DNA from: Sesamum alatum
Lineage: Eukaryota > Streptophyta > Magnoliopsida > Lamiales > Pedaliaceae
Assembly (NCBI GenBank): GCA_034509735.1
Contig: JACGWO010000001.1
Coordinates: 9,626,854-9,690,853 of the forward strand
Reading direction: 5' to 3'
Length of the DNA stretch: 64,000 bases
Below, piece after piece: positions 37,195 through 50,555 of this stretch (position 1 is the first letter of the stretch; each line of letters begins with the position of its first letter). The translations under genes were made by a program, and so were the position numbers. The notes beneath the pieces are model-generated. The model saw only the letters and a program-made list of their open reading frames with translations. It was not told the DNA's origin and did no database searches.

Positions 37195-39410
37195 GCTTGC
37201 TTGCTTTCTCTCTCTAGACAGAAAATTGGAATTTGGTTGTTGGGTTTTCTCAGAAGAGCAGCTGAGCTGAATGTGGTGGGTGTTGAGATGTTTGGGGAGT
37301 GAGCTTTTTAAGGGGGAGAGAGAGAGAGGGGGTGGAGGAGCTGGAGGATTTCTGGATAAGGTAAGGGTATTTCTGGAATACAAATTATGGACCGGAGATT
37401 TTTTTTTCTCTTTTTTGTAAGATTAAAATAATTGGGCACTTAGAGAAAAATTTGAAATGAAGTCCTGATTAAGATGCTTGCAACAACGTGCATATTAAGA
37501 CACTATTACATCATACATACATTTTGTAATATTTATATATTTTATTTTATACTAAATTTATTCGATGAATTTGAAATTACGAATATCAAATTTTTAGAAT
37601 ACATTTGTTACATTTAAAGAATTTTAAATTCAAATTATATTTTATTAAATATTACATGAATTTCTTATAATTCGATATCGTTTAAAATTCTTTCTTAAAA
37701 TCCTCTACCCAAAATTCAAATATAACTTTATGTAAATTTAAATATAGGAATTGATTGTCTTCAAGAATTCATGTCCGAACTCGTGAAGCTAAACTGGACA
37801 TGTCCGAATTCAAAATTAAAGTTTTTATTCATATAATAATTATTATTATTATTTTATTAAAAGAAAGAAGTCTTTTTGGGGGGTGGAGGAGGTGGGGCTA
37901 AAGAGACAGCAAGACCATGTGAGGGCTAATCATCTGTTTGTGTGCTGCGCTGTGGGCTTTACTGTGATAGGTCCCACCTGCAGCCCCAACGGCTGAATGT
38001 CTTTTTCCTTTAAATTTCCTTTTCCTTTGAGAAAATTTATTTATGGAGTTCCTTTCCTTGTTCCTCTCTGCCTTAAGAAACCCCCAATTCCTTCCTTATT
38101 CTTGGATGCTTTTTCCGTTTTATTACCTTTTTCCCTTTTTTGAGCTTAACACCTCACGTGACTTCCCACTTGCTCAATTTTCCTTCTCCACTTTCCCCAA
38201 ATCATAATTTTATTTTTCTTTCAATTATTTGAACTTGTACTGCTACTCAATTTGAATTTATCAAACTATTTAAAATGAAATTGGACTGTTTTGAATGTCT
38301 AATAAAAAAAAATATTAGTTTACGTTATTATATATAATAGATTTGAATTACATTAATTCGTAGTACAAATGATTGTTGTCAGGAAACTTAAATTAGAAAG
38401 GAAATAAAAGCTTTATAACAAAGTGAAAAGGGGAATTTTGCTTATATTAAAAGCGCACTCAAAGGTAATTATGCTTGCTCTCGAAACTTGGAGAAGATGC
38501 GATGCGATGCGACATTAAGTGCAAATGTGGTTTGCTGCATTAATTTGATTTTAAGCAAATGCGATTACTCAAAATCAAAATGATTCCCTCCATAGAATAT
38601 GACCTATTAAGTGCGACCAAAAATTAGTAGTTTAGTGTTAGGTAGAAATGGTAGTCAAAGCAAATGTGTTTTGGCAATTGGGCGCTTTTCCCAACATTTA
38701 ATTATTTATTAAATTAGTGCAGTAGTGATTGATTACTGCTGATCCATATTCTCACCACCCATCTCATATATTATTAATGTTTAATCATCAGCATGAAATT
38801 TCCATAATATATATTATAGTTTGATGATGGAAGTGAGAAGTGGGTGGAGAATATATATATATATATATATATATATTGTAGTCAGAAATGAAATTTGGAT
38901 ATATTCTTGTATGATTAATTAATTAAGCATATAAAGCTGGGTAGTGGCCTGCTCTGATTATTATTATTATTATTATGTACAAATTAATAATGAGGAGGAA
39001 CATTAATTACATATAAACATTCTCTGTTATGAATCATCAAAGCTGCGTATGTATCTGTTTGTCTGTCTGCGGTTAATTTTGTTCTGATTAATTAGAGTAG
39101 TTGGTAACAGCCTTTCTCTAATGATGGGCTTGTTATTATTGATCTCCACAAATTATTTTTATTTTTATTTTTATTTTAATTTTGTGTGGCTGATTTATTG
39201 GAGTAGTGAGTGTAGGGAAAAGCTAGCATCATCATCATGTCATGTGAGAAACAGCTGGCATTGTGACGTTTGATGAAGAAAGAAAGAAATTGGGTAGGAG
39301 GAGGACTAGGACCTTTTTGTTGTTCACTCTTATATGTCATAATCCACATCTATACTAATAATAATTAATTTATTTAAATTTTTAAAATTTATAATTTCTT
39401 TTTAATGTAA
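37195..39410. other. aquaporin promoter side and intergenic DNA
   Basis: Contains the PIP2 5' UTR (with a GA-rich tract near 37313-37332), an (AT)n tract near 38853-38876 and a short ATT tract near 38957-38977. No other gene recognised. Confidence 0.6.
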
Positions 39411-39659
39411 TTAGTCGACATGGCACGTCGTCTTTACGCGCATATAATAAATAATATTTCATGTTTTAAAATATATTATAAAAAATTATTATAACAACAC
39501 ATCATATTTTAAAATAAAAAAAAAGAAACGAAAGAAATAGATAAATAAAGAAGAAAATCAACATAAGGATATTATTGGCATAATCAAAAATTGATATCGT
39601 TGTATAAGTAATCGTTCTATGTGACTAAAAATAGGGTTTTCTTCTTATATTAGTATAGA
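39411..39659 (-). mobile_element. short Helitron-like non-autonomous element with A|TC...CTAA|T ends
   Basis: On the minus strand it starts TCTATACTAATATAAGAAG directly after an A and ends in CTAA directly before a T, preceded by a short cgtgccatg-type hairpin. These are textbook Helitron junctions. It aligns with 29440-29682 through the shared central segment (rc of attattggcataatcaaaaa). Similar fragments follow at about 39720-39990. Confidence 0.75.
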
Positions 39660-42139
39660 TAGATGTACTGGTTTATATATTTTGCTCTTATTTATATTAA
39701 TATAATTTAAAGTTTCAAAAAAATATTTATTATATGCACGCAGAAATGACGTGTCACAATAGGTGCACCAAATTTTGTGATCCCCATAATACCCTTCAAC
39801 CGATAAAATAACTACCTTATTCAACTTATCAAGTTTAACATTGTCGATCATAAGTTAGTATTCTATTTTTTTACTTTAATTTATAAATTTTACTCTTATT
39901 CATAATATATTTTAACGTGTGAAATTTTTTTATTATATACACATAAAAGCAACGTGTCATAACAACCAGTTGTTATTAATATACACCTTATTCATATATG
40001 ATAGACCTGTAACTCTTGTTAATTAATATCCCTCGTAGCTATTTGTATTAATACGATGAAGTAGTGCACCTTCTCCTCTCAACTCTCAGATAATATTCTT
40101 CTTCAATTAATAGCCTAAGTACATACATATAAATTAGGGTTTCTCTTCTTTATCATCATCTTGCATGTAACCAGATCCATCATCTCATTCAGTAATTCTT
40201 TGTTCTTTTTTAAAATAATTATGAGAAAAAAAAAAAAAGAAAGTGAACTCCTACTTTATTTAAATCTTCTCCGTCGAAAGTAAAAGAATACAATAATTAG
40301 GTATTCAGAAGGAAGCATGCAGAAGCCGCCACGTGTTAGGGTTTTTCCTTGGGAGGTGTGTGTGCATGGTAAAAAGAAAGAGAGAGTGGAGGAGGTTTCC
40401 AGAGGGTTCCCGGTGGAATGGAACCGTTAAGACAAGAGACGAATGGCCCTTTTAGTTTTTGGATTTTCAATGAGCAGCCTGTAACGGTCATATTTTCTTG
40501 CCGTTTGCTTTGGTATTGGTGGGCCGTGACTGTGAATGAAGCTATACATAATAATACACCGAGGCGCACGTTAATGCCCCGACCCCCCATCCCTGATTTC
40601 TTGCTTGAAAGCGACCCCTCAACGTCTTCAAAAATTCACACTTCTCTCTTTTTTTTTTTTCTTTCATTAAATGACGATTATGACCTCCTATTTATTACAA
40701 ACACCCATTCTCCAGCTATCAATTAGGGTTGATAATGGTCAAGAAAGGCTAACTCAGTTTGTGAAGCTGAGGCATTGTAATTCTAAAGATCATGAGTTTT
40801 CAATAAAAAAATAAAATAGAATTGATGATCGATCTCCTTAAGGCTTAAGCTCATGGAGATAGAGTAGTAGTAGTAGTAGGTTAATGATTGAATTCCAAGT
40901 ACTCCAAATTAATATTATCGTAGTTAAGAAGCCATATTAATTGGATGGATCTCATGAAGCAGCAATTATAAATTTAATAATTTTAGCAGCATGCATTCTT
41001 TTTCATGAAAAATTATTACAGTAAATGATCATTGTTATTCATTACTACTTTATGATTAATGTTGGTGTATTAATTTGTCCAAACATTATATTTTTATTGC
41101 ATTATTCAAGGATTGTGGATGTAGTTTAAGTCCTACTATCCAAATCATGATTCGTAATTAATGAAATTAACTTGGTTCAACTTGCTCTGATGATTGAGAA
41201 AATACTGATATTTTCTAGCTAATACTCTTGTTTTCAATGTTTCCTATACATATAATCTTTTGACTCATCGTATGAAAATGTAATTTTTAATAAGAACAAG
41301 CATAAAATAATTATGCAATACATACTAGTAATTAAGGTAGACCCATGTGCAAAGAGGAGTTGGAAATATCATCAAATTCCAGCAAATTTTACATATTGCT
41401 AACATGGTGGAATTATTAATTACCAACAAACATTGGTGGCGACTCAAGTTCCATTAACCGATTGATACAGTTTGATTGTCATATCTCACCACATGATTTC
41501 GGACATGCACGATCCCAATAATTGGGGAGATGACAGGAAAATCTTAATTATCAACTTATTAACAACAAGCATTATTATTAACAAATTGTAGATTTAATTA
41601 AGGGCTAGGAGACTAATAAGATTTTAAAAATTAACTTAAAATATGATTTTTGAATTTTTGAGCATTGCATTTAAGGGGGTATGGACATAATAATTGAGGA
41701 GAAGGGGCAATCGTTTTCGGATTTCTATGTTTCCTAATAATTAAGAGGAGAATATTCTTCCACCAATATGTCATATTGTCACAGGAATGGGTTTTTTCAC
41801 AAGAATAGGGAGGGCTTTCAGGTGTGTTTGGTTCCACAACCGGGAGATGCGATTTCAGGTGTGTTTGGTTCCACAACACCTCTTCAATCTACATTTTGTT
41901 TGGTATCATGGAAAAGGAGAAACATAGCTGGCACACACTAATATATATATATATTTATTTTATCCATTTGCTAAAAGAATATTTTATATACTTGATGTTT
42001 ATGTATTAAATAAAATACCATTTGAAAAAATGTATCAAATGAAATACAATTTTACAATAGAAGATCTAAATTATAGTAGTGCGTATTTCAGCAACTTTTA
42101 TCCCCTCAAAAAAAAAAAAAAATTGTATGAAAGATTTCA
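39660..42139. other. intergenic DNA with degraded repeats
   Basis: Fragments resembling the Helitron-like 3' end (gacgtgtcac near 39747, aacgtgtcat near 39951). A 25-bp direct repeat, tttcaggtgtgtttggttcc..., occurs at 41816-41840 and 41853-41877. Open frames near 40336-40726 on both strands have no family I recognise. Confidence 0.5.
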
Positions 42140-42790
42140 AATTAAATTTGATGAGGTAACTATTTGGAATGACCTCAAACAGTGCAAGAAGCATACGATG
42201 AGGGCTTCGAGGAGTCTTGAATGAGCTACGAGATTTGAGGATGGACCAAACAAGTATACGAAGTGTTCGGGGAAAACCTGATACAAGATCAGGCAGGTCA
42301 AGCCAAGGGCTTCTAACTTGAGCAGTACGAGGCAAAGAAGTACGAGGCCGAGGAAGAACGAGGCTCGAATTGAAGCAGCTGCGAGCTTGTCTTTCCGAAT
42401 GGAAGAAGGGAGACCAACCCTCTAAAAGGAAACCTAGGAGGGTAATGTGGGCAATCATCCCCCTACAAGAAAATCTACGAGGAGACCTTCTACTTGTCTA
42501 GCGAATCCTAGCCCATATCTCTAAAAGATGGGTTATGAAGGTAATAGGCTCCCTCACTAAATTCCTATAAAAACTTCCCCTGGACACCTCTAGAGGGAGG
42601 TTATGGCATTGCAATACTACCTCATATTTACGGATTCTTCTAGCAAGGCCCTCCTTAGAACTCCCCCTAAATATTCATAGGAAACACTAATGAAAAGGAA
42701 GCGGGAAGTGAGAATCAAAATAAAGAGAATTTCGATACTATCAAAAATCATTTTTCTTTGAGTGTGCTCGAAATCACCCCACAACAAAAT
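42140..42790. mobile_element. possible LTR or retroelement fragment
   Basis: This stretch is less AT-rich than its surroundings and has an LTR-like look: purine-rich text followed by a TATA-like CTATAAAAAC near 42565-42574, then a pyrimidine-rich part. No primer-binding site, polypurine tract or coding part was found. It could be a solo LTR or an unrelated unique sequence. Confidence 0.3.
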
Positions 42791-43136
42791 TGACTCGAAC
42801 AAATATATAGTAATTTATAAGGGTCTATTGGATTAACCCATATAATAGTAGGGGGCTACTATATCTTCTACTAAGTTCTGTTGGACTAAACAATAACATG
42901 TTTACTTTTGGTAGTAATTGTAAAGGATAATAGTATATTAATATGTTAGTTGGTTTACTATCCAATGTTGTACAATGGATAAGAGTGAAGTTTACTCTTA
43001 TGCCCCTAGCTACAGTAGTTACATCGAGGGACAAAATCGATGGACAAAACTATAATAAAACATTGGCAAATTGGGGACAAAATGGGAAGGGAAAGTTAAT
43101 AGCCATGTGGGTAAGACCCACTGATTAATAACATGC

Positions 43137-43156
43137 CCCCCCCCCCCCCCCCCCCC
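43137..43156. repeat. poly-C tract
   Basis: About 20 consecutive C, ending in accccat. The length is likely unreliable. It lies just upstream of the LINE-derived RNase H remnant. Confidence 0.85.
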
Positions 43157-43257
43157 ACCCCATATTATAATCTGCCAAACAGTATGGAGGCGTAGAGGTT
43201 GGTGGCGGGCTGTAGTGGACCAACAGGTTTTGAGGTAAATGCTCAATTAACTCCTAG

Positions 43258-43794
43258 GTGGACATGTACCTTGAGTCTTTCAATCTGCAGTTTTCTGTTG
43301 CTTCTTGTCCACCCTCTGCTAGACGTATATCTAGGTGGTGCTGCCCGCAACCTGAATCTGTTAAAATAAATTGTGATGGGGCCGTGTTTCTGAATGGGAA
43401 GGAGATGGGTTTGGGAGTCGTTGCTCGTGATTCCAGGGGTATTTGCTCAGCTTGGTTATCTGTCCGCATTCACAAACAAGGTGACGCTGAACTTGCTGAA
43501 ACTCTGGCTATTCGGCATGGTCTTGACTTGGCTAAACGGCATGGTTGGTCATCTATTATTGTCGAATCTGGTTGCTCCAATTTAGTCTCTAAGCTTCGTT
43601 CCACGGAACTTGATTTTTCTTTGATCAGTCCCATTGTTTCGGACTCGCTTTCTTTAGCTTCATACTTTAGCTCTTGTGCTTTTTGTTACATTTCTCGCTC
43701 TTGTAACTCGGTGGCCAATGCCTTAGCCAAATCTGCCTCTGGCTCATTGTTGTTCCAACCTGTCTGCAGAAGCGGCTACTCTTGCTTTGGCTGA
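43258..43794 (+). pseudogene. 5'-truncated LINE remnant: RNase H-like domain with poly-A tail
   Basis: The open frame has the plant RNase H (RVT_3-type) pattern: SVKINCDGAVF, GLGVVARDSRGICSAWL, AELAETLAIRHGLDLAKRHG, IIVESGCSNLVSKL and SRSCNSVANALAKSA. This domain is found at the C-terminus of plant LINE polyproteins and in many genome remnants. The frame is stopped at 43255 just upstream, no reverse transcriptase is found, and an A run (43817-43828) follows about 20 bases after the stop. The catalytic acidic residues D (in NCDGA), E (in AELAE) and E (in VESG) appear retained. A domesticated single-domain gene is possible but less likely. Confidence 0.65.
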
Positions 43795-43829
43795 TACTTC
43801 TCTCATTTACTGGGTTTAAAAAAAAAAAA

Positions 43830-45233
43830 GCCACTGTTAGGCCCTATATACAACATAGTAAACATGACCTAAATATAATGCACCTGTTGGATTCTATTAA
43901 CTTAAAATTTCTCAATATTCAAGTTCTTGTAAGATGTTGTGCTACTAAATAAGATGGTTAACATTGCTATTATTTCTGAAGCCCAATTATTAAAAATTGA
44001 CTCTCGAGGTCTGTCGTGATGACATAATTCTTTTTGTCGGAGAAATATCGTATTTCTAGTTAAAATAAAAACAAACATCCTAAACCTTTCTGGTGCGACA
44101 GAGTGGAAACTATTTATTTATGCTTCGTACGAGTGGTTGGAGCTAATTATGCTGCTTTTTTAGGTTCTTAATCATCATCATTAAGAGCTTCAACTTCAAT
44201 TTTAATTCTTCATCACCATCATCATTAAGAGGCTCAACTTCGATTTTGGTACTCTAATTAGCTGCTATACTCTGCCCCCTCAAATGTTAAACAAACCCCA
44301 TGCAGATCTTTGTTTGCGGTTCATGCTTAAAATCTTGTGGGCTAACAATGATTGTTAAATAGCCCAAACACGCAACAGCTACTGGGCCCAGAAACAATCA
44401 TCACCGCAGTTCAACCCATCTATTCAGGCCGAGGCTGCCAATTGCCAAACATCCATTTTGGTCCATTTTCATTTCTTCATCAGCACATTTAGTTGGACCT
44501 GAACCAATTATATAATTGCAATACACTTGCTGTATGGTTGGTGTACAATTCAAAAAAATTGACCAATCAAATGACAAATGTATCACACTTACTCTGTGAT
44601 TGATTTGATTCGACCAACTTAGTTCGAGTAAAAAATTTCCATGACATCACACACGCGCACACACACACACACAACTTTTTATTCAGATTAGTTACATTGT
44701 TTTGAACTGAAGATCGCCATCTTAACTTAATACAAGGTACACCAGTTAAGTGTCTACCCATCTAAGGATTTTACATATTGTAAGAGAGATTCAGTAATCA
44801 CCAGTAGTAAAGTTGAACATTGTATCAGCATTGCATGGTTGAATACCGAGAAATCACCAGCACTAGTTAGCAGTATAACACTTCTGGTTCGCGCTTTCCC
44901 ATCAGCAATATAACATTACGGCCTTGGTAATTACCAGCATACAACAAAGCACCACGATCCTGCTTTAGCTGATAGCTGGTGGGATAAAAATAATTATAAT
45001 ACGAGTTTCCTGAAAATAGAAATCAGAAGAAAATACTCATAATTTTGAACAACTTGAAACTCAATATTCAACTCATGACGTACAAAATGAATGACAAAAG
45101 GGACGATCAACTATGCTGTTTGAAATTCGATTGTCATTGTTGTCTGATGAAATCACCTTACTGTTGTCACATGGAACTTACTTGAAGAAGCAACCTCTAG
45201 CTTCCATACAGGGCTGGATTGGAGCTGTCCCAC
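43830..45233. other. intergenic DNA and 3' flank of the HGSNAT-like gene
   Basis: Includes an (AC)n tract at about 44650-44673. No exon was found before the stop codon of the minus-strand gene at 45234. Confidence 0.55.
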
Positions 45234-48200
45234 TTATTTACGAACAAACCGCGTTATAATCCAGTGAACCTATTTCAATTGTCGCAGGGGTTACACGTCA
45301 TAACAAATTGACATTGTAATGAGGAGATTACCAAAATATAACAACACTTACAATGTTATTTTCAGGAGCTTTCAAGTAAAAGCCTTGAGCGATTATCACT
45401 ACTATATTTGAAGTTACGAGAATAAAGATACTCAGTGAATGCTTCCCCATCCACTCCCACAGACACGTCAACCGTCTCCAACCATAAACATCAACCTGCA
45501 GTGGAGGCATTTGCCAAGAAAATCAACTACATCATTGTGTATTTATCTTTTTGCCAGCATAATTGTTTTACTGGTTATACAGCTTCAAGATTTAATGAAG
45601 TCATTCTCAGTATTATTATGGCGTGGTGTCATTAGATGATTTTTTTAGTTCACAGTTCTGAGTGAGTCACCGTGTAGAGGAAAAACAAAGGCTAATCCTT
45701 GTTGCATGATTACTGAGAACAATAGCCTATAGGACAAAGTCAAACCTCTTTGTCAGGTTTTCTCCACAACATCATAACGTCAGGGCAGCAAATGTTTCGA
45801 AACCATTTACATGTATAATACTGATCAGATAGTTAGGACTTACTAGCGTGTACAGTATGCAAAAGGTGATTCCAGCAGATGCTGTGGTAACCATCAAATA
45901 ACTGATCGTATACAAAGATTTGTTAAGTGGTATCCCTGAAGTCAAAGAACAAGAACAGGGTTTACCGAAATTCATATATTTCAGAAACAATGACAGCACG
46001 CTAGAGCAGAAACATCAAGATTCTCAAATGTTTAACATGATCACAATAAAGCCACATATATCAGTTAGTAAGGATAGTAGTCTTCAAGTTTTTCAGATCA
46101 AATATCAGAGAATACCCTACATGACAAAGAGGATTTAATCATTTAAGTCCCCTATTCTCCCTTCTATTCTCTATATCAGTAAATCTTTTTTAATGTTATA
46201 ACAATAGATAGAACCTATAAATCCAAGAAAAATACGTACCCAGAAAAGCAAGAAACAAACCAAAGCCCATTAGTAAAACTGAGAAAATGGACCAGTTCCA
46301 GAGCCGCTCTTTGTGATGCTGAAACACAATGGACTGCAGTTAGTTCCACAATAATAATTAGTGTCACAGAAGACCATGCTTCTATCCTGAGCCAAGTAAT
46401 ATGCATTGGAGTTTGTGGACTTTTATGTGATGGGAACTGAAGGAATATTATCCGTTTCCTTCATTCACAAATTTTGCCAAAGATGAACACTATCTTACAC
46501 AAAATTATTTCTGAAGAGCACATAAAAAGAAATAAGAAATCCTGCACCTAACCTGTAATTGTGTTAGAATGTGGCCGTACTGGAGTCCGATAATGCAGGT
46601 CACAGCAGCTGTTAGTGAACTGCAAGCACAGAGGGTCGACATAAGAAATTACAAATTAAAATCTTAAATAAATGGACACCGTGTAAGTAAAAGTAATAAT
46701 AAAGAAGTACTTCCAATTAGCTCGAGGAAGCTCAGGTGAAAATAGCGGCCAGAAGAGCACAAATATCATGCTGCTTACCTCAGAACACCTTCAGGATCAA
46801 AAGGAGCATGACACCATGATGGCGAAGTTTGTGGGACTTCGCCGTGGCTGGATAAATTGCATTCCTACATTTTTTGTTTGAGCTTTCAATAATCAATGGA
46901 TAGCATCCTTAAACCTGATATTTACAGCACATAACCTTGTAAAGGAAGATACCTTCAGATTCCTGTAAACAGGTTTTGCATATAGATGATCAACTCCAAG
47001 AATATAGCGGTCTACCAATCCAGCAGAATTACAAGCAGGACCGAGATCACCTCGTACAGCACACTTCACCTGGAGTTGACCAAAATCTTCCCCAATCGTG
47101 AGCAAATTTATCCATGCCTTTTCACTTCCTCGCTTTTTGTCTCATATTTATAATCTCATAATGCGGTATTATAGCAGCAATACTTTATCATGTTCCTTGA
47201 CTTTTCTACTTTATTGGTCTCCTTATCTATGTAACTGTTGGCCCCAAATTGGCCTTTCTGCTATCCGTAGAGAAGTAGTCTCTAGAGAAACCAATTTTGC
47301 TTTAGCCTACTCTCATTTTGAGATAGACCTATTACTGGATTTCACTGACCACTTTAACTCAGGGAAAAATGCCAAGTGAAATATAAAGTTCTAGCAAATT
47401 ATTTCTTCTACCTTTCAAAACATAATGTTTTAGCATAAACAGTTATTGTTAATAAAACTCAAATGCTTAACAAAAAAACCAATATCATAGACTTCAAAAT
47501 AATAGAGAGAGAGAGAGAGAGAGAGATTTTCTTACCGTATAAACACGGCTATTATTTATGGTCAGCAGGGATGAATCAGCTTGCACCACATATTGCCAGT
47601 CCGGAACATACAGCCCATATGAGAACCCTAAATATATGACAGATAGCAGTAATGCAACACACCTACATAGAGCAAAATTTGAATGGTCTTCAGGAAACCA
47701 AACCTATAAATAAGAATAAACAAAAATGTAAATTCATTAAACTACCTAATTTAATAGAAATTCCTGTGGACTACTTCCATTACGATTGCTTCATCTTCAT
47801 CCAACAGAGATTACATAACTTGGTCCAAAATGCATGAACACATATTTATCAGGAGATCCAAAACTGTTTATCCTAATTTCCCATATGGGGGAAATTTGTT
47901 GTTGGTGCACCTATATTGTAACACCAAAATCCAATCAAGAGATAATTCTTTGTACACATGCATAAGGATATATCAGACTTATTCTTCTTGCATTACATTC
48001 CTTTGATTGCAACTATGAGTTCATTCTAGAGATAGTAGAAGCTGTTCGGCTGTAATGAAATATGGTGTTAGCTACCAAGTTTGTACAAATCGTGCCAGTC
48101 TTGGCTCACCATTGCCAATTATAATTTCTGGAGAAACCATCTCCTCTCCACCTTTGACAGGGAAGCCATATTTCACACAGTGCTGCTACGATGTATCCAA

Positions 48201-50555
48201 TTGCTATCCTCTACATCAAAACCAAAATAAAATTTGTAGGAACTATTAGAACATATGGATCTTCTTCTATAACAAATTCTCTTCAATTCGTGTTCCGACT
48301 TCCGAGAGAAAACCGACTAGATGTTGGTAGCAAGATGTAAATTGTAACCTCTACTACTGACACATGTTGAAACAACCTGTAAGATGCCAAGCAATCTTAT
48401 CTTTTCAATGTCCACTCCATATGTCAAAGAAGTAACACCATGAAAATATCCACCTGAAATGAAGTCAAACTGTGAATCCCAACTGTAGATCACTATATCA
48501 AGCAGATATATGAATTATTGAAATGCATTACAAAAAAATTGATGCTTCTAAATTTTGACAACTACAATTGCGAAGAAGACCATCAAGCAATGGTATTTGA
48601 AACTTCAGATACTGTAACATCAGCATAATTGTTTCACGTGTCATAACTGATGATATCTTCCCATTTTTGTTGTCATTTAGAGTTTATTTTTAGTTACTTC
48701 TTGATGGACCCTAATATATATTAGTATTAACCTTGATGGACAAATGTTAAATCGTCAACTGTTTCCTTTTGCAGTACTGACAGTTTTATCCATTTTTTCA
48801 CGTGTGCAGTTTCTGTATGCTATTGTTGTGCTATTTTCAGTCATGGACAGATGCACAACATGACTAACAGAAAGATCCCAAGTGTGAGTTGCTTATGATA
48901 CCCTGAAGAAAAACACCAAGGATGAATAGTTTCAATGCTCTAAAGAGAGCCTTCCATGTAGCCTCAACTCTGTCAGGAACTTTCTGCAAATATAAAGCCA
49001 CAAAGAGCAGTTAGAGGTGAAACCAGAATAACTTAATGTTAGACCTTTTAAGGTCAAAATGGAATACCATTCATATCATAATCTGGAACATGTCTAGCTA
49101 AAATAAAGGTCTAAGTGTCGAAACTAGACATACATTCCTTTATAACATTTTCAGTTACCTTATATACAATAGCCACAGAAACCCCAGCAACAAAAAGAAA
49201 AAACGGCATGACGAAATCTGCCAAGTGAACACCATTCCAAGGGGCATGAGCAATAATTGGGAAAATCGAGCCAGCGTAATCTACAAGCATCATCAGCTGA
49301 GAGGAAAAAGTATTAGAGTCAAAACAGAAAATTTTGAACAACCTCACTTATATGCCTGACCATAAAGATCAAGACTCTCAAAACTTATCTCCTGAGTTGG
49401 AAACTATGCTGACATTTGCTGACTCTATAATTTCTGATAAATGTCTTAGTGGTAGTTAAGAACCTAAAGTTGTTAAGAATTCTCCTAGAAAATGGTGGGG
49501 GGTGAAAAAAAGTTTAAGATAATCAAACATGGCTTCAGCTCACACAGAAATTCCAGCTTGAGTATAACTTGATAGCTGAACATGCGGACATCTCTTAGGA
49601 TTTTTCATACAATCAGGCTCAGCTGGTGCTTGGTTCAATAAAATGAAATGAGCAAAAGTAAAAAATTCAAGATCAATTTACCCTCGCTTCATCAAATCTT
49701 AACTGAAATTAACTTATGCAGAAATAGAGCTATGCCTACCACAAGTTTACATTCGTAAAATATCAAGCCGAACTTTAAGAACCTAATCCTTGACTCACAT
49801 GCTCAAAATCACCAGAAATTCTATATCATCAAACACGGAATATCTGAATCTTTGTCCATGCACATGCATCCTGGGAGGCAAGACCTTCTCAATCGCTAAC
49901 ATGTTTTGTTACTACTTGTCTTATACTTTTACCCTTTAGAAAGACGAACCTAAGAATACAACAAGCAAATCAAACGCTGGCGTTAATTGCTAAGAAATTG
50001 GATTATCACATAACATGACTCCACAAGAAAACATCTTCGTCACCAACCAGGTCCTAAAGTATAATTCCCTAAAACTACAGTCTTAACATCCGCAAACTCC
50101 AATTTCCTTTCTTTACTTCCGGCGCAGAAACAGAAGGAAACGGAAAAAGTTCAGAACAAAGAGACAGAGAGAGCGAGAGAGATTGAGAGGTAAGCCGCAA
50201 AACTAAATGTAAAGCTAGAAATAGCTAGTCAACTCCAGGACCACATATCCGTTTCAATCCATAAAGATAGTCTTAACACTAAAAGGAGAATCGATAAAAT
50301 CCTATAGAATTAAACAAACCAAACGCTCAATAAATGCAGCTGCTTCAATTTCGAGGACCAGAGTTGAGAGCAAATTTTATGCTAAGAAAGGTAAGAATTC
50401 ATTACAAAAACACAGAGGCCTCGAAAAACATCAAGCGAAGCGACGCGAGCAGCTTTTCTTTTAGCAATAGTGCTGCTACTATTTGCTTGCTCCTCACTCT
50501 CCGGAGGTTTGTGCTCGTCCGTCCGGCTATGCAGCAGCGGCTCGATCTCCGCCAT
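45234..50555 (-). CDS. HGSNAT-like membrane acetyltransferase (heparan-alpha-glucosaminide N-acetyltransferase family)
   Basis: Thirteen minus-strand exons join to 431 residues: 50406-50555, 49159-49296, 48902-48983, 48377-48453, 48110-48210, 47536-47662, 46953-47069, 46779-46864, 46553-46619, 46240-46318, 45844-45935, 45352-45495 and 45234-45269. The signature RVASLDVFRGLCVFLMML, then VDYAGSIFPIIAHAPWNG and LADFVMPFFLFVAGVS, marks the family. The histidine in AHAPWNG (about H67) corresponds to the conserved active-site histidine. Later segments (FDPEGVLSSLTAAVTCIIGL, QYGHILTQLQ, WEWMGKHSLSIFILV) also fit, and there are many membrane spans. In animals the enzyme acetylates heparan sulfate glucosamine in lysosomes; plants lack that substrate, so the plant substrate is unknown. 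Exon 1 gives a hydrophilic N-terminus with a PLL motif, compatible with endomembrane sorting. Confidence 0.93.
47504..47526. repeat. (GA)n microsatellite in HGSNAT-like intron
   Basis: About eleven GA units immediately 3' (on the minus strand) of exon 6. Confidence 0.9.

Noticed and set aside
37195..37383. In-frame open extension upstream of the PIP2 start
   Set aside because: It is low-complexity leader sequence without an ATG in a sensible place; the MTKEV start matches PIP2 proteins.
40336..40726. Overlapping open frames on both strands with protein-like patches
   Set aside because: There is no family match, no splice sites and no flanking support; treated as intergenic.
42066..42458. 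130-codon minus-strand open frame
   Set aside because: It sits in probable repeat DNA and shows no recognisable domain.
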